A stretch of 64,000 bases of DNA. Origin: Dromaius novaehollandiae (Eukaryota; Chordata; Aves; Casuariiformes; Dromaiidae). Positions within the stretch are counted from its first letter, which is position 1; each line of letters starts with the position of its first letter. This document shows positions 26,363 to 40,330 of the stretch, piece after piece. Below the pieces are notes generated by a model. It had not been told where the DNA came from. It worked only from the letters and a program-made list of their open reading frames with translations, and ran no database searches. Both the position numbers and the translations under genes were made by a program. Where the stretch lies: positions 40,558,254-40,622,253 of the forward strand of contig NC_088100.1 of the NCBI RefSeq assembly GCF_036370855.1. The letters run 5' to 3'.

Positions 26363-26654
26363 GTTTCTTGGGCAGATCAGATTCACTGTCCCCGAAAGAG
26401 ACAGAGGAAGCTCCAGACTCTCATACTCTGACCTTTCGCTGGACAGGGTATGTGTTGAGGCCTCCGAAGGGCTGAATATGCCTCATCCTAGAGATATGGT
26501 TCATCAGGAAGCTCCCCGGACTTTCCTGGTAACACCTGATCTGCCTACTCCTTGCTAGTACGAAGCAGGTCATGGTAATCAAGAGTTTCACTGCAAGAAT
26601 CTAGGAAACATGGAGGATGACCCCTCTCAGGTAACTGCAGAAGGGGTAAAACTT

Positions 26655-26739
26655 AGAGAGGGAGGGAAGGAAGGAAGAAATAGAGAAAAAGAGAGAGAAA
26701 AAGAGAAAGGGAGGAAGGGAGGAAGGAAGGAAGGAAGGT
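26655..26739 (+). repeat. GGAA/GAGAAA polypurine tract
   Basis: The stretch is about 85 bases of nearly uninterrupted A and G, with GGAA repeats at both ends and GAGAAA repeats in the middle. It forms the core of a wider purine-biased region. Such mirror-like purine tracts can adopt triplex (H-DNA) structure; no function is claimed. Confidence 0.9.
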
Positions 26740-28544
26740 GATTGGTGAGACTTGGGGAAACTAAGACTGGACAGGAAAGGGATGACACTGACCTGGAGCT
26801 GAAGTAGGAAGGAGCAAGAAAATCAAACCAGGTTAGGAAAGCACTCTCAGAGCTGCTGATGGGAGGGCAGGCTGGAAAGAGGGAAAATGGGAAGGGAGCA
26901 GAGACTAGGAACATGGGAAATGGTCATGGAAGGGAGACCGAGAAAAAAAAATAATTAAGGAGAAGCAGAAGTCCTGGGATTAGCAGGACAAAGATGTGGT
27001 GCCTAGAAACTTGATGGAAGTGGGGAGAAGGGGGGACACTGTGAAAAGATAGATAGATACCTGTGAGCAGGATCTTCACTGAGGGGAAGAACTGCTAGGT
27101 AAAAAGTCAGACAGGAATAATGAGGAATATGGAGAAGGAGACTGGGATTGAGAGACTTTAGGAGGCATAGAGTTCAGCTAGGGAGCCTGGTGTATTGAAC
27201 AGGAATATGCAGAGGAGAAAGGCAGGATCAAGACACTGGAGCTGGAGAAACAACCTGGGTGTTGGGACAAGAAGGCTTCAGATTGGGGTGATGAGATTGA
27301 GCTGGAGAGAGCAAGGCTGGAAGAGAAGACGAGTACTGGAGGGATAAGCAAAGAGGGGAGACTGGAAGCCACTGGCATGAACAGACTGGAGCAAGGAACA
27401 AGGGAGACACAGGACTAGAGCTGGCAGTTCTGAAAGGGACATGGCAGAGAGACGAAGCACAGGGAGGTTGTTTGGAAGTACCTGTGTCTACCTGAACACT
27501 CTTATCTTACATCAAGAGCCTGGACTGCAGCCAGTTTTTCTAAGCCTCTTCAGACCTCTGCTGTCAGGAAATATCTGGGAGCCTCATTAGCAAAGCATGT
27601 GTTTCACCTCCTGTGTTTGCAGTCAGTGTTTTTGGAGAGTGAAGTCATTGCATTAGCTCAAGTATCTAGAGTTCTGGCCCGGAGCTCAAAATCCCAACCC
27701 TGCCAATGGAGGTTATGAGCAAGGTGCCACCTGATAGAACACCTGAATTTTTTCTTCTGAGTTTAAGAAATCATAGGAAACGTTAAAAGAATTAGAAGTC
27801 CAAGTGTTAGGAAACATCAGCCTGTAGGTGGGCTGTGCCACGTTAGCCCAGCCCTTGTCTCTGGTGCTTACCTGAAGTTCCTGGCTTGCTCCAGGAATGC
27901 ATTCGTACAGAAGGGACAGAAAAGCAGGGTAGCAGAGGACCAGCCAAAGCTGTCAGGTTTGACGGGGCTGGTTAAACTAAGCAGATTAAGCAGGAGGGCA
28001 TCTTAAAGCAAAACAGAGGTCAGAAGTCTTCCTTTTCCCATCGTTAAGTTTGGCCGTAGACTGACATGGGGCCAGAACTTCATCCAAATAACTTGAAAAG
28101 GAGAAAGAGAAAGCCACTGAGGAATTTAATGGGGACAGGACAGTGAGACACAAACCACATAAACTGGTAGACTTGTGTGTGTATATTTACTTTGCTGTGA
28201 TTGATCCTGAAAAGGTAGTCAGGTTTTTTAGTGGGTTTTCACTTTCAAAGCCTGCAGACTTTTATCATTATAGATAAATAGATAAAGGTAAATTCTTTGC
28301 CTCATAAAAAGTTCATCAGGCGAATGATGTACTTCTTTCAAAATGTCATCAGTCTTCCTGGTCCAAGTGATATTCACAGCAGGTTCTCCACCAGTGGAAG
28401 TCAAAATGCCAACTCCCTTTGAACAGTGTAGATGCAAGCCACGTATAATTGAATCTCTTATTTTTATTGTTGCAGCACTGATTTTATACAGGCTGCCCAT
28501 GTGCTGCACTTGCTAATCTCAGGGGAGGGCATTTGTGATCTTCT

Positions 28545-29315
28545 GAAAAAGCTTAAACGACGCTTCCAGAAGGGTCCACGAGATCATCTGGTCTGATCTC
28601 CTGCCTATAAGAGGCTGTTCCCTGTCTCTCTATTACCTTCTTGCTGAATCTAGTAACTGGACTGAAGACTGTGTTTAAACAACACCTGCAAGAAAGGCAC
28701 TGAGGCTGGAAGTCCAGCACTTACCTTGGCAATTTGTTGAAGAGGTTTATTGCCTTCTGTGCTAAATAAGAATTGCTCCTCATTCAAAATATGGACACAT
28801 CTGGTTTCATCTTTCAGCCACTGGTTCTTTGTTCTGCTGAATTAAACAACCTTTTAGTGCTTGATATTGTTTTCTTCATGGATATGCGAAGACCCTCTAA
28901 TCAATCACTTCTCAGTCTTCTTTTATGACTAAGCTTTTTAAAAGTCTTGTCAAATGCCTTTTTCTCTAGTACTTGGGTACTTTTTCTGGCTCTTTTTTGA
29001 CAGCTGGTAATTTTTCAGCATTCTCTGTTAATACAGCCAAGGACTGTATAAGCCCCTATGATACTAAAGTCCACATTCAGCTGCTTGCTGTCTCTATATC
29101 ATAAATCTTTTGCAGAATAACATCTTTATAAAATGCAGTACCTCGTTCAGTAGATATAACCTGCATTCCTTGTTCCTGGACCAACTGCTTCTCATTTGGC
29201 CTCTTTAAATCACACTGGGATAAGAGTAGTTCCCACATGTTCCTGATTGCTCTGTATGCATGCCCCATCTTCATTTACCACTTCATCCATCTTCATGTCC
29301 TCCACCCACTTTGTC
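28545..29315 (-). mobile_element. Ancient CR1 LINE fragment
   Basis: Diagnostic blocks on the + strand include gagatcatctggtctgatct near 28580 and cagccactggttctttgtt near 28820. Further blocks are acctgcattccttgttcctg near 29160 and gattgctctgtatgcatgcc near 29245, then taccacttcatccatcttc. Together they match the reverse complement of the 3' end and 3' UTR of an old CR1 LINE. The copy is decayed with no coding capacity. At about 0.77 kb it is the longest CR1 relic in the window. Confidence 0.8.
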
Positions 29316-29319
29316 TTCA

Positions 29320-32300
29320 CCCCTCCTGTTGGTGCACAGACACTGTTCAGAGGATAATTCAAGATTCATTGGCCCAGATGTAAAAAGGTGCTTGTAGGAA
29401 CACCATGGTAAATTGCCCTGATGAGGGTATTCAGTTTGAAGGAGATGCCTAGGATCTGATCCCAGCTTCCAAGCCTGTGTCTGCATTTTGAATTAAACAG
29501 TAGCAAGCTAACATAGGGAGAGAAATGCAGGTTGCCACTTCACTGCACCTAGCCTCCTAGCAGTGAGGCTATACAGGGGCAGGCCTCTGGTTCCCCTCAT
29601 GCACTTCCCCAGGAATATCTCACATTTCTACCCAGGGGTACAACTTCAGTAGAGATGGTGGTGCATGGGATACGGGGAGGAATTCTGCATGTTGGCCCCT
29701 AGCCTGGTAGCATCCTGGGAGATGTAGGTCTGCCTTTCCCTCAGATGAGAAAACGGATCTGAGACAGTGTCTCATCGCTGGGCGAGTGGTCAGCATGGCA
29801 GGCTAGTTCATAAAGAGGAGAGCACATTAAATTGCACTCAATTAGAAGCGCCTTTTGGGTTGTCAGGCAGAAATTGCCTTTTCTCCTGCCCCACTGCTTT
29901 GCAGGAGGCTGCTCTTATTCCCTTGCCTCCTGACTCATACAAAATACTGCATGGTACATAGTATTTGGGGAAGCTCACCTGTGCCCCTGCCTGGTGCTAC
30001 TGTTGGTCTGAACTGGATAAATCTTCATGTAGCTTTTCATTTCAGAGAATGTGAAATATATATATTTAAACATTTTTAATAATGAAAAATCCAGATTTTT
30101 CTAAATGTTGGAACGTCATCTCTTTATCTTTGAAACAAATAAAATTAATAATGGTCCCATCATTTTTTTTGGTTGGTTTTCCCTCTTGTTTTGTTCAAGC
30201 TCTCTTACCTGGAGAGGGGACAGAGTGGCAAAAGAGAGCCCAAAGACCTCTAAGGTTTCAGAAGTTAAAATGCTAAGTTGACATTATCTCATTTTCATGG
30301 TTTCCCTTTCCATAAAGCATGCTGCACTAGAGCTGTATTCAGGCACCATTACACCAGCTCCACACCACCAGCTTTGGTGGGTTTATTCCTAACTTTTAAT
30401 CCTTATAATAGAACTTCCTCCAGAATCCAGGAAAGGACCTACCATATCTTTCAGTGATGACTTAAAATTTCAATTCATGTTCAAGATTGGTTCATCAAGC
30501 AGTGACATTTCAAACCATCACAGGGGAAGAATTATATCACTTTCTGCCTCTCACAAGAGATGTCTGTCTCTGGGATACTGATTCACAGTGGTGCCTGAAA
30601 TATGAATTGTATTGCTAGACTTTTCAAATGTGAAAACACATTAAATAGGAAGCAAATTGGAAGGACTCATGGTGCAGAATCCTTCTTTTCGAGTATCATT
30701 TGTAAATGCAAATATAGTTCAATGTACAGGGCAGACATTCCTTCTTCCTTCCTTCATCCCCACTTCTCTCTCCTTCCTTTTTTCATTCCTCTCTCTCTCC
30801 TTTCTTCCTCCCTCCTTTGCTCCCTTCCCTCTTTCCTCCTTTCTTTTGAAAACTGTTGACTCTGGGTAAAAAAAGGTGGTTTTTTTAGATTAAATTTGGT
30901 GTAGGAAAAAATGTAACAATCTGCTTCCCTCTTTTGCCCTCTGTTCTGTGGACTCCACAATTGCCCAGAGGTAGTTTTTTGAAAGCATAGAATTAGCTAA
31001 GGCGTTTGGGTCAGCTCTCACAGCTATCAGTGAAAAGTCAGGTCACGATGAATGAAACTGCACAGCAACTATAATCAAAGCCTAACTCTTTGCTTTGAAA
31101 ACCAGTCCTGGGCTGCATTTTGGGACCTGCGTGCTGCTGCTGCTGGCAGAGGGCAGCCGCTGGTGGAGGACATAGCCAGCAGGAGCCAGGCAGTAGCTGC
31201 TATTCCTTTGCATTGTGCAGTATGTCCCGGCTGCCGTTTGCCCTCGGGCCTGCACAGGGGCGATGAACTCTGCTCAGAAAACAAAAGAAGGGGCTTGTAT
31301 CAGAATTAAAATTAATGCAGGGAGAATGACTGAGGAAAGCAAGCCCTCCAGCTTGAAGCTACTGAGCCCCCAGAGCTCATGGTGGGCAGGACCTCGTTGT
31401 TAATAAGATTTGAATCCAAATTGTTTTCTGACATTGGTGAAGCTGTTGGAAGGCTGCAGTGAGCCTCGGAGGCTGAGATGGCCCAGGCTGCAGAGAGAGG
31501 AGTAAACTAAGGCAAGCTTTACCTGTCCCTGCCAGGGAGGCAGCCTCGTACTTGGGGTGGCAGAGAGATACCATGCTGCCTCACACACCCTCCTGATATG
31601 GGTCGGGGACACCCCTCACCTACCTGAGCTGAGCTGTGCTCTGTGTTTCTGTGCTGGGTATGTCTTCTACCAGGGTTTTCTATTTCTGAGGGTTTAGGTG
31701 GGCTCCTAGGGCTTTGTCCATGGGAAACCATGGAAAAGAAATGCCTTATGGCTGAAGGAGACGTGGTGGGGCCTCATCTTACCACCCTGCACATCCTACC
31801 ACCCCACTGGGAAGGTTTGCCCCAGATAAACCTCCCCACAAGGACTTGCCCCTGGGTGGGCAATGTCTTGTGCCTCAGAGAGTCTTTTTGTGCCCACAGG
31901 ATCACTCCTGCAGCAGGAAACACCTGAGACCTTCAGGTAGGCAGCAGCCTTGGTGAGCTGGTGGGTGTGAAGGTCTTTGGGGTGATAGCTCAGTTCACAA
32001 CAATTTGCTACTGCTTTTGGTAGCTAACTCAGCGGTTAATGCACAGTAGAAGATGGCAGTTGTATCTGAGTAGCACCAAAGGGCTACGTGATTTAGCTTC
32101 TAGTATGATAAACTCTTGTCAGATAGTTCACACTGATCCATACATGTGAGATAATAACAGACTCTACCATCAGATACAGACTCCATCATGTTGTCCTGGA
32201 TTCACAAATTCACCCTGGATTTACATGAAAAGCTTTGGGGACCAGCACTTGGACTTCTTAAATTTCTCATGGACTACTGCTCTGACATTCTTGGCTTACT

Positions 32301-35300
32301 TATGTATGACAATGCAATTAATGTATTTTTAAAAAATCTTGGAGTGGGTCAGTCTACATATACATAGCAGCAAAAATGATGCCAACAGAATCACATGGCA
32401 GGAAATACAATGTTAACTTGATCCTGGCTACGCTTTTTATGTTTAACAAGAGAAAATCAGGAAATAGGAGAGTGTTGGATTTAATTTTGAATTTCCTGGC
32501 CCCTTGCTGTTTGTTGTCTTGAAGATAACACCATCTAAACATACATGGTCTCAAAAATTTGATTTCCTTTTTCTATTTCCTATTTTCCATTGCTCAGGCT
32601 CTCGGGCTTCTATTGTGGCTTCTCTTGAAGCTGAGACTGCTTGTTAATTCTGGGTATGTTTTCTGATCCACTCTACATTTACATTCTCCTCATTCCTTTC
32701 CCCTTTTCTTCTGAGTGAAAGCTCTCTGTTCCCATATGCACAGTCAGCCTGTGGTGCTATAGGGAAGGCACAGAAAGGAGAATATGCTAGATACTGCCAG
32801 ACCTTTTGTATTTTCCTTTTCAATCCTCTCTTCATGTCACCAGAGATGACTGCTGCCCAGCAGGGCAGTTCAGCAGAACTTATGTAGAGCATATTTGATC
32901 TCATTGTCCGATATGCTCTGCAAGAGGCAAAGAAATCCTCTTTCTAGAGGCCAAAAATAACCACTACCTTGTCATTATACCTTAAGACCAATAGGCATAA
33001 GCATAGGTGCTTTCCTGTGATGTGGCTGATCTCACCGTTATCATTTCTAGCTCTGCTACGTCAGCAGAGGAGGGACCACTGTCAGGTCTTCGGCCACCAT
33101 TGTGTCCTTGCTGCCCTTGCTATCCAGGGCAGGTGGTCACCCATGTACAAGGGAGCTCACTCCCCATCTTACAGTGAATTCTCCACAAACTGAAATGCAT
33201 TGAATGCAGAGAGGTTCCGGCAAGGAACATGGTCCCCCCATCTGGCACTCTTTTAAAGGCCAGGAATTTACCCTTCTTTAATTACAATAGGGAGTCTATA
33301 GATAGAAAAGTGTCTGCTATCCTGCCACGTTTGGTTCATAGTTAGTGTGTCTTTTGTGTGGCCCTCTCAACTAGTTCTGTGATTTAAACCTGCACAATCT
33401 TTCCCATTGTTCAGATTTTTACATGAGCCATCCCTTTTAGCTGTGCTACTAGGACATCACCTATTCTTTTAGTGCATTCTGTAGAGAAAGAAATAAAGCC
33501 ACATTTTCATAACAGAGATTCTTTTGTTAATTCTAGCCAGGCACACTACTTCCCACTAAAGTCTAAAACAAATTAAAGTAAATGGCTCAGTATACGTGGA
33601 AATTATTTTCTAATAATGGGTAGATATTCTTGTTTATTATTTATATGCATATAATTCCAGTACCAATTAACATCTTAATGAAATCTTTACATAGAATAAT
33701 TTTTTTAATTAAAACACGATTGTGAATGTGATTTGTTGCTCTCAACAAACCAAACACAATCAGGTTTCATTTAACAACGTGCAAAACTATTAACATATGA
33801 AGAATGTACTCTGAAAACATTCCTGATATGACACAGGATCATCAGAATAAGCTGAACTTAGTCACTTTTCCCAAGGACCTGCAACACAAATGACTCTGAG
33901 ATAAGGCTGCAGTTACATCATGGTGATCCCATTGGCGAGATACTCAGCCATTTATTTGCAGAAGGCCTGTGCATTGTGAGCCTTTATTTAGCCTTTCTCC
34001 CCAGCGTTTTTTTACTCCTTGAGCAAGGGATGAAACCTCTTTCAAGTTTAGATTTCAGGAAACCTGAAATGCCATGAGAAATTAAGGTCTTGTTTATTTT
34101 AGGGATTTGGCCAGATTATATCCAATGGTGACAGCCGTTGATGGGACTTTGTCAGCATTGTCCCCTAGGGCATGCAGGCAAAGCTGCTATTTGCGCTGGT
34201 GGAGATTAGCCTACCCCCAAACAGGAGTAAATTGCACAAATGCAAATCGCAGCTTGCTGTGGCTCGCTGGCCTGCACAAGGGGTTTGTCCCATGTGAATA
34301 TGTTGGATCTACAAATGGAGCATCTCTCTTGGGCAGCCAAAGGCTAGTGGCTAGCAGGTGTTGGGATGTGACATACAGCACTTAAAGCAGAGCCTTGGAG
34401 AGGGCAGGCAAGCCATGAAATGTGCTTCAGGCTTGACCTGCACATGGCCCAGATGACTCATGGCCTGCCAGCCTCCCTCCCAACGTACAGGACCTCTAGC
34501 AAGACTTCTGATGAGCTTATGCCCAATATTTGGGCTTTTAGTGAAGCTTTTGTGGCTTTCGTCCAGGCTTTTGTTTGATTTTTTTTTTTTAATGGAAGGA
34601 TTGCCCTATTCTGTTCAAACTCATGCCAAGGAGACCATGAAATGAGTCAGATGGGAATCTTCGCTGGATGACTTAAGAGCCTAGAGACCATTAGAGGCAC
34701 TTTAGCAGGCTTTGGCCAAAGCTAAATCTAGATGAGCTGACTATTCTTGCTGAGATCTATTTTGCCACAGCCTCACAATTATTTATACACCAGGACTCAC
34801 ATTTTCCAGTGTAGCTGTGTATGACCATTTTTGCACACCTAATTAAACCCAGAAATGCATGTTTAGTGTTCTAGCGATTACAGAACTGCCCAGTAATCTT
34901 TAGCGTTTATGTACACGTGAAATGGTGCATATGACATCAAAGCTGTGTACACACATTAAATAATTCATCCTCACAGTAATTCCCAGAGGCAGGAGGGAGA
35001 GGCACAAAGCTAAATAATACATTCCTGTTCTTGTAGCAAGTCTCTGGAAGAGTCAGGGTTAAGGATTGCAAGTTTTCAGTGCTGAGCTTTGTGCTTCATC
35101 TATTAGCTCTTCCTTCCCTGCGGTAGATGTAAGTAGCAGCTTTATGTTATTTGGAACATTTCCTACTCCAAGTCACGCTCCTGTGGGAAGCAATCAAGAA
35201 TTCACATGAACAAAATATTACATAAAAATAAACTAGCAATCCCTGTGCTGGAGTGGCTGGTGCTGTCTAGGAGAGGTAACACTGCAAAGATGGGTGATGC

Positions 35301-36770
35301 CGCTTGAATCGCTTGTGACACTAATAGCAATAAATGTGTTGTGACACTACTTTGGTGTCTGTATCACTAAGCCTTTAGAGCAAGGAGAGCAATGGGTTTC
35401 TGGACATGATGTGATGAGTGAAGAGGACTCTTTCCTTCCCCTGGCCAACCTCCTGCTTCCTGGCTGACTGGGTTGCAGTGCCCCGGTGTATCTGCATGGT
35501 GGAAGCTGTATCCTGGGGTGGCCTGGGGGAGCCAAGCCCTGCCCTTCACATCAGACAAAGTTATTTTTCCAAAAAGCCTTTGGACTTCAGACATTATAAA
35601 TGTGCTACTGTTTTATTTTAATCTAGGTCACTGTTTACCATAGGTATCTTTTTACTCAATTCAAGTTTATTTGCAAAGTTTATATTCTTTAAAAAGCCAT
35701 TTTATCTTCAAAGAAACCCCCCTGAAACTTCTGTAACCTATTCTAGACCTTTGCACAAAGCACAGGAGGCTCAGGAGAGATCTAGATAACAGGGATCTTT
35801 TTCTATCTAGAGATGTTTGGACATTCCTTTTGGACCATGTGGTGATATATCCATTTTCAAATAGATACACCCTCCTCCTGTAATATGACTCAAGAGGAGA
35901 GAGCCCACACAGTTGTTTTGGTTACTTAGGAACTTCCATGCCTGATTAATCAGCTTCTCTCTTCTGCTTCGAGGAACCTAATTGAACTTGTCATTTTATT
36001 CCTCTCAGATGTGTGCTCACAGATTCAAAAAATTTTGGCATTTCTAATATTTATTTTCCACACGGCAATTGCCAAGTGTACCTCCCTTGGGGACGATACA
36101 AACTGGCTTCCATGTTAACTAAGATCATCCCATACATTTTTTTGGTGCATGCCTATGGACAATGGAGCTTCTCCTGCTCCTTTTGTACAGTTTGGCAGGA
36201 ATTGAGCCCAATTCTATATCATGGGGTCTTCCATATCAGCAGTGCCCCTTTCTCTTATTCCCACCATATCTTTTCCCTCCAGCATCTTCCAATTACAGTA
36301 TTCCTTCCATTACCATTAAATTTAATATAATCCATCAAGTACTCCCAGAGGGGATATCTTTCACTTTGGATTTATCTGCTAATAGACACATGGTAGCAGA
36401 TGATCTCTCTCTCTCTTTTCTGGGAGATTATTAATTACTAATGCAATTTTATCACAGAAGCCTGACAGTCTCCAAACATAGTCTCATATCTTCCTGTTTC
36501 ATTTGAATTTTTCCAGTGTAAATTCTTCCCTCATAGTCTTGGTTTCTATAGGTACTCATTACATTCCAATATAATTCATAAGAAATAGAAATAAATGGTT
36601 TTATGGGTGTTTCTCTTCTTCGTCCTCCTTAGCTCCCCATCCATTGTTTGATTCTGTTCTCTTTGGCACATTCATACACTCATTTTTCACAGGTTTATAA
36701 ATGTTACAGTGGAGGTCGTGGATCACATTCTCAGCTATAGACACAGGGCTCCTGTCTAGATAAATAGCTT
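29320..36770. other. Intergenic DNA between SPACA1 and CNR1, part 2
   Basis: No gene is supported. There is a pyrimidine-rich tract at 30738-30848 and a locally GC-richer stretch near 31100-31900 with no splice-supported exon. Elsewhere the sequence is AT-rich and mostly unique. Open frames up to about 105 codons overlap one another and show no recognisable family. Confidence 0.6.
30738..30848 (+). repeat. CTTCC/CTCT polypyrimidine tract
   Basis: This is about 110 bases of mostly C and T with CTTCC, CTCTCT and CCTCC repeats. It is roughly the complement in kind of the polypurine tract 4 kb upstream. Confidence 0.9.
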
Positions 36771-36779
36771 CTTGGAGTT

Positions 36780-37290
36780 TAAGGCCAGAAAGAACCATTA
36801 GATCATCTATACTGACTTCCTGTATATCACAGGCCATTACATTTCACACAGTCACCCATGTACTGAACCTAATAGCTTCTTTGGCTAAAGTACATCTTCT
36901 AGAAAGGCATCCAGCCATGATTTGAAACTCTCCAGAGATAAGAATCCACAGGTCTCCTTGAGGATTTGTTCCAGTGGTTAATTACTCTCACTCTTAAAAA
37001 TATATTCCTTATTTCCCATTTTAATTTGTCTGGCTTCAGCTTCCAGCCACTGGCTCTTACTATGCATTTTTCTGCTGACTAAAGAATGTTTTAGTAGCTA
37101 GTGTTTCCTCAAGTGGAAATACTTTACATACTACAACAGAGTCATCTTTCAATATTCTTTTTGATTAAAAAAAAATGTTATGAGCGGTCTTTCTCACAGG
37201 AAAATAGATTCTCAAGCCCCTAAATCATTTCTATGGCTTTTTTTGGCACCTTATCCAATTTTCCCTCACAAGGAATGACATTCACGTGTC
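36780..37290 (-). mobile_element. Ancient CR1 LINE 3' fragment
   Basis: Signature blocks on the + strand are attagatcatctatactgac and atcacaggccattacatttc, then ttccagtggttaattactct and cttcagcttccagccactgg. They are followed by ctaaatcatttctatggct. These are the reverse complement of an old CR1 LINE 3' end seen throughout sauropsid genomes. Substitutions and small indels are frequent and no open frame survives. Confidence 0.85.
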
Positions 37291-39395
37291 TAAAGTCACC
37301 TCTTTGTTGTGATATGCTGGAGGAAACCCTGCTACCTTCTCCTCAACTGGTTTAAGATATAGTCCAGATGCCATTAAGATGCGGTCATGCATGAGCACAA
37401 TACTTGGAGTCCAGTCTTGGGAGGTGATGAGCTTTCTCGATCACTTCAGCACAGCCATTACCCAGATCTGTCTCCTCCTTCATGTGCTCCCCAGTCCTTG
37501 TTATTCTGGCAAAAACAGCAATTCTGCCATGCATTCCCTTGGCCAAGCTGGCTGCAGAACAGCAGCACCTGAGATTGTGCCTCTCTCCACAGCCAAACAC
37601 ACAGCAGAAGAGCCTCCAGACCTTTGCTGCTCTCCTCCCGAAGCAAACCTCCCATAACAGGATGCATGTGGGGTAGGAAGCGTGGGGTGACAGATGAACA
37701 ACCGTGCTGTGGGGTGGTAGATGGGCTTCCTGGGCATTGTCCATCAGGGATCCACCACAGAGAAACTGTTTTCTTTTGTTTTGTTGTGCTTTGTTTCCCC
37801 AAAGTTGGGCAACTTCTCTTCCAATGATGATACTTTCAAAGAAGAGGCTGTTGAGTGGCCTTTTCAGTCCGGTACTTGGCCAAGGAAAAGCAGCTACTGA
37901 ATGAGTGCACTGGTGTACCTAGCCCGTCCAGGGCTAATATTTATTTTTATTAGTGATAGGTAGCTAGGAGCGTCTCTGAATGTCTCATCTAGATAATGAA
38001 AGCTTCACTTCAAAAAACGAACAGCAAATAACTTCAAGGAAGTTTTATGACTGAACTGGGAAGCAGTGCTGTTTTTGCAGCGTACACCATGGGAAAGTGA
38101 GGACTGGAAGCACTTTGCATCAGGCTCAGTGCCTGAATCCCATCTGTGTTCAATTACAAACCTGCCAGCTACTGATCCCTGCCATCAGGCTTGCTGCTGG
38201 ACCTGGTACTGCTGCTGGAAGAGGTTAGATGTGGCTAGAGTCTAACATGAAGGTCAGACGACTAAGGGAGCCAGCCCTTGCCTGTCTATTCAGACCAGGA
38301 TGCTGAGAGCTCCCATTGAGGGGCAACTAGACCTTCATGCTCCAGAATGGAGGGACAGGTGGTTGCTAAGGATTTTAGGTGCCTTTATGTATTAGGTGCT
38401 GCCTATGAATGCTGAACTGATGAGGCTTAAGATGCCTAAAGTCTGTATGTGGTGGGGTTTAGATCTTACACCTCATGGTGGAGCAGGAGAGGAAAGGCAT
38501 CAGGCAGAGCTGCCTGCACACGGGTGCACTGGCCACAGCCCTGTGGCTGTCCCTGCTGTGTGGTGTTTCATGGTGTGTCCTCTAATATGCACGTGGGGAT
38601 GGCCATGGATGCCAGGCAGTGCCTATCTGCCTGTGCCAGCCAACACTGGGGAATGGCTTTGACTTTGCTCTTCGAGCTTCATCAGCAGGCTCCAAGCACA
38701 CATCCCCAACAAGGAAATCAAAGGCATGAAATGCACTCGACTTTCAGCCCATGCCTGTGCAAAGCCAGGTGCAGTGGGGAGCACTGGAAGAGACTGTGTT
38801 TGCAAGCCACTGAAGGCAGTGGGGAAGGAGGAAGCAGAGCTTAGCACTCCGTGAGACCTGCCAAGCTGGGCTCAGGGCTTCATTTTTGTCTTGGAGCCCC
38901 ACCAGCAGGGCTGAGCTTTGTTTATTGGCTCTTCCACTTTCTCCCTGGACCACTGAGCTCATGGATGTGTTGGAAAGAAAACACCTGTGCTAACGAATAG
39001 TCTTTCGATCTTGGTCTTCTGCAAACCTTGTGGCCATGGTGTGAGGTCCTCTCTGGGCATTTGTGGGAGGGAAAGGTGAGGTAGGGAAGACGCTTTTCTT
39101 GCTGTTGAAACATTTTATTTTTCAGGGAGGGAGGATAGCTATTTGTTTAGTTTTCATGGAGCCAGCGAAAACCATTTGTTTGATGGATTAGGCAGTTAGT
39201 TTTAATTTGTCAGGTTGCCTAGGGTACAGGACAGGCAGGTTAGCTGGAGCAGTTGTTTCTATACAAATGGAAAGAAAAAGGTCCAGAAAAGTCTGTTTTA
39301 ACTCCACAGACCACTCCACAGTGCTTACCCTTTAAATCCCAGTCAAGGGAGACCTGAGTTAGCAGTTAAAAGTAAAGACTTATGTGGCCTTTAGC

Positions 39396-39450
39396 TGCAG
39401 ACTAAATTTCACTCTAATAATGCAGACTAAATTTCACTCTAATAATGCAG
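39396..39450 (+). repeat. Perfect 25-bp tandem duplication
   Basis: The 25-base unit beginning tgcagactaaatttcactct occupies 39396-39420 and is repeated without mismatch at 39421-39445. Five bases of a third copy follow. Perfect identity indicates a young event or possible length polymorphism. Confidence 0.95.
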
Positions 39451-40202
39451 TCTTGACATATGCAATGCTGGGTTTTTTTTTTCCTCATAGGAACAGTTTG
39501 AAAAAGGCTGTTTTTGTTGTGCTGTTGCTGATACCTCGAGCTTCCATTATTACAAGTTGCCAGGTGTAACAGCAGTACATGTAAAAGCAGGCCATTAACT
39601 CAGTTACTTGCAAAGGAGAATATTATGAGTCTATTTTTTTTGGCCGCAGTGACTGTCAGAGGACTTCAATGTTACTAGTAAGGTGTCTTGCTTTTTTGAT
39701 CCCCAGGTTAGGGTAGAGGTTAAAGGGCATTCAAGGTACCCAAGTATGTTATTGTGGGGAAAAGCCTGCCCAGAGTGCAGACAGCTTGCACTGGCTTCCC
39801 ATGTGCGTCGTCACAGGGGAAGTGTGGGGTACTTTGCCCTCCCGTGAAATGATATGTTTGCAATTACTTTTGTGTGGCAAACACATCCACATGTCAGCAG
39901 TGTGACTGATGCATGACTGGCCTCTACTGCTCTGCTTGCGAATGTGGTAGAGCTCTTCTAATTTACAGCAGCTTCTTGTCCTGATTTATTTACCAACCCA
40001 GGCTCTGGAGAAGATTGATCTTTTTGATACAGAACTAGACAGTTTCTTTTTTTGACAATACTGGCCTGCAAACATTTCCTGTAAAATCAAAGTTTGGCTG
40101 TTTTTTCATAAGAGTGAACATTTCCCTGGCGCTCATGTTATCCTTGGCAGGGATTCAAATAAAATTTGAGGAACAAAATGGCACTGATGGCTCACGGTAC
40201 CA

Positions 40203-40330
40203 AAAAGGTCTTAGAGATCATCCTGCCTGCGTGCTGCAGATGAAGTTGAGATGCAGTTTGCTTCCACTGCTGACCACCAATGGGTCAGCAATTCCCACTA
40301 CAAAACATCTCCATGCCTCTCCACAGAAAT
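40203..40330 (-). mobile_element. Possible small CR1 fragment
   Basis: The words aaggtcttagagatcatcctg resemble the reverse complement of the CR1 3' end (ggtctnagagatcatc). The similarity fades quickly after about 40 bases, so this is a weak call. Confidence 0.3.

Larger units (their letters stand above)
22260..28540. other. Intergenic DNA between SPACA1 and CNR1, part 1
   Basis: No gene is supported. Noted contents are an exon-like 31-nt segment at 24063-24093, a small duplication at 26323-26362 and a purine-rich domain from about 26560 to 27470. The remainder is AT-rich unique sequence. Open frames are short and without homology. Confidence 0.6.

Noticed and set aside
26196-26558. 120-codon + strand frame over the 22-bp duplication
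   Set aside because: Part of the translation comes from the duplicated repeat and the rest has no recognisable domain; there is no promoter or splice context.
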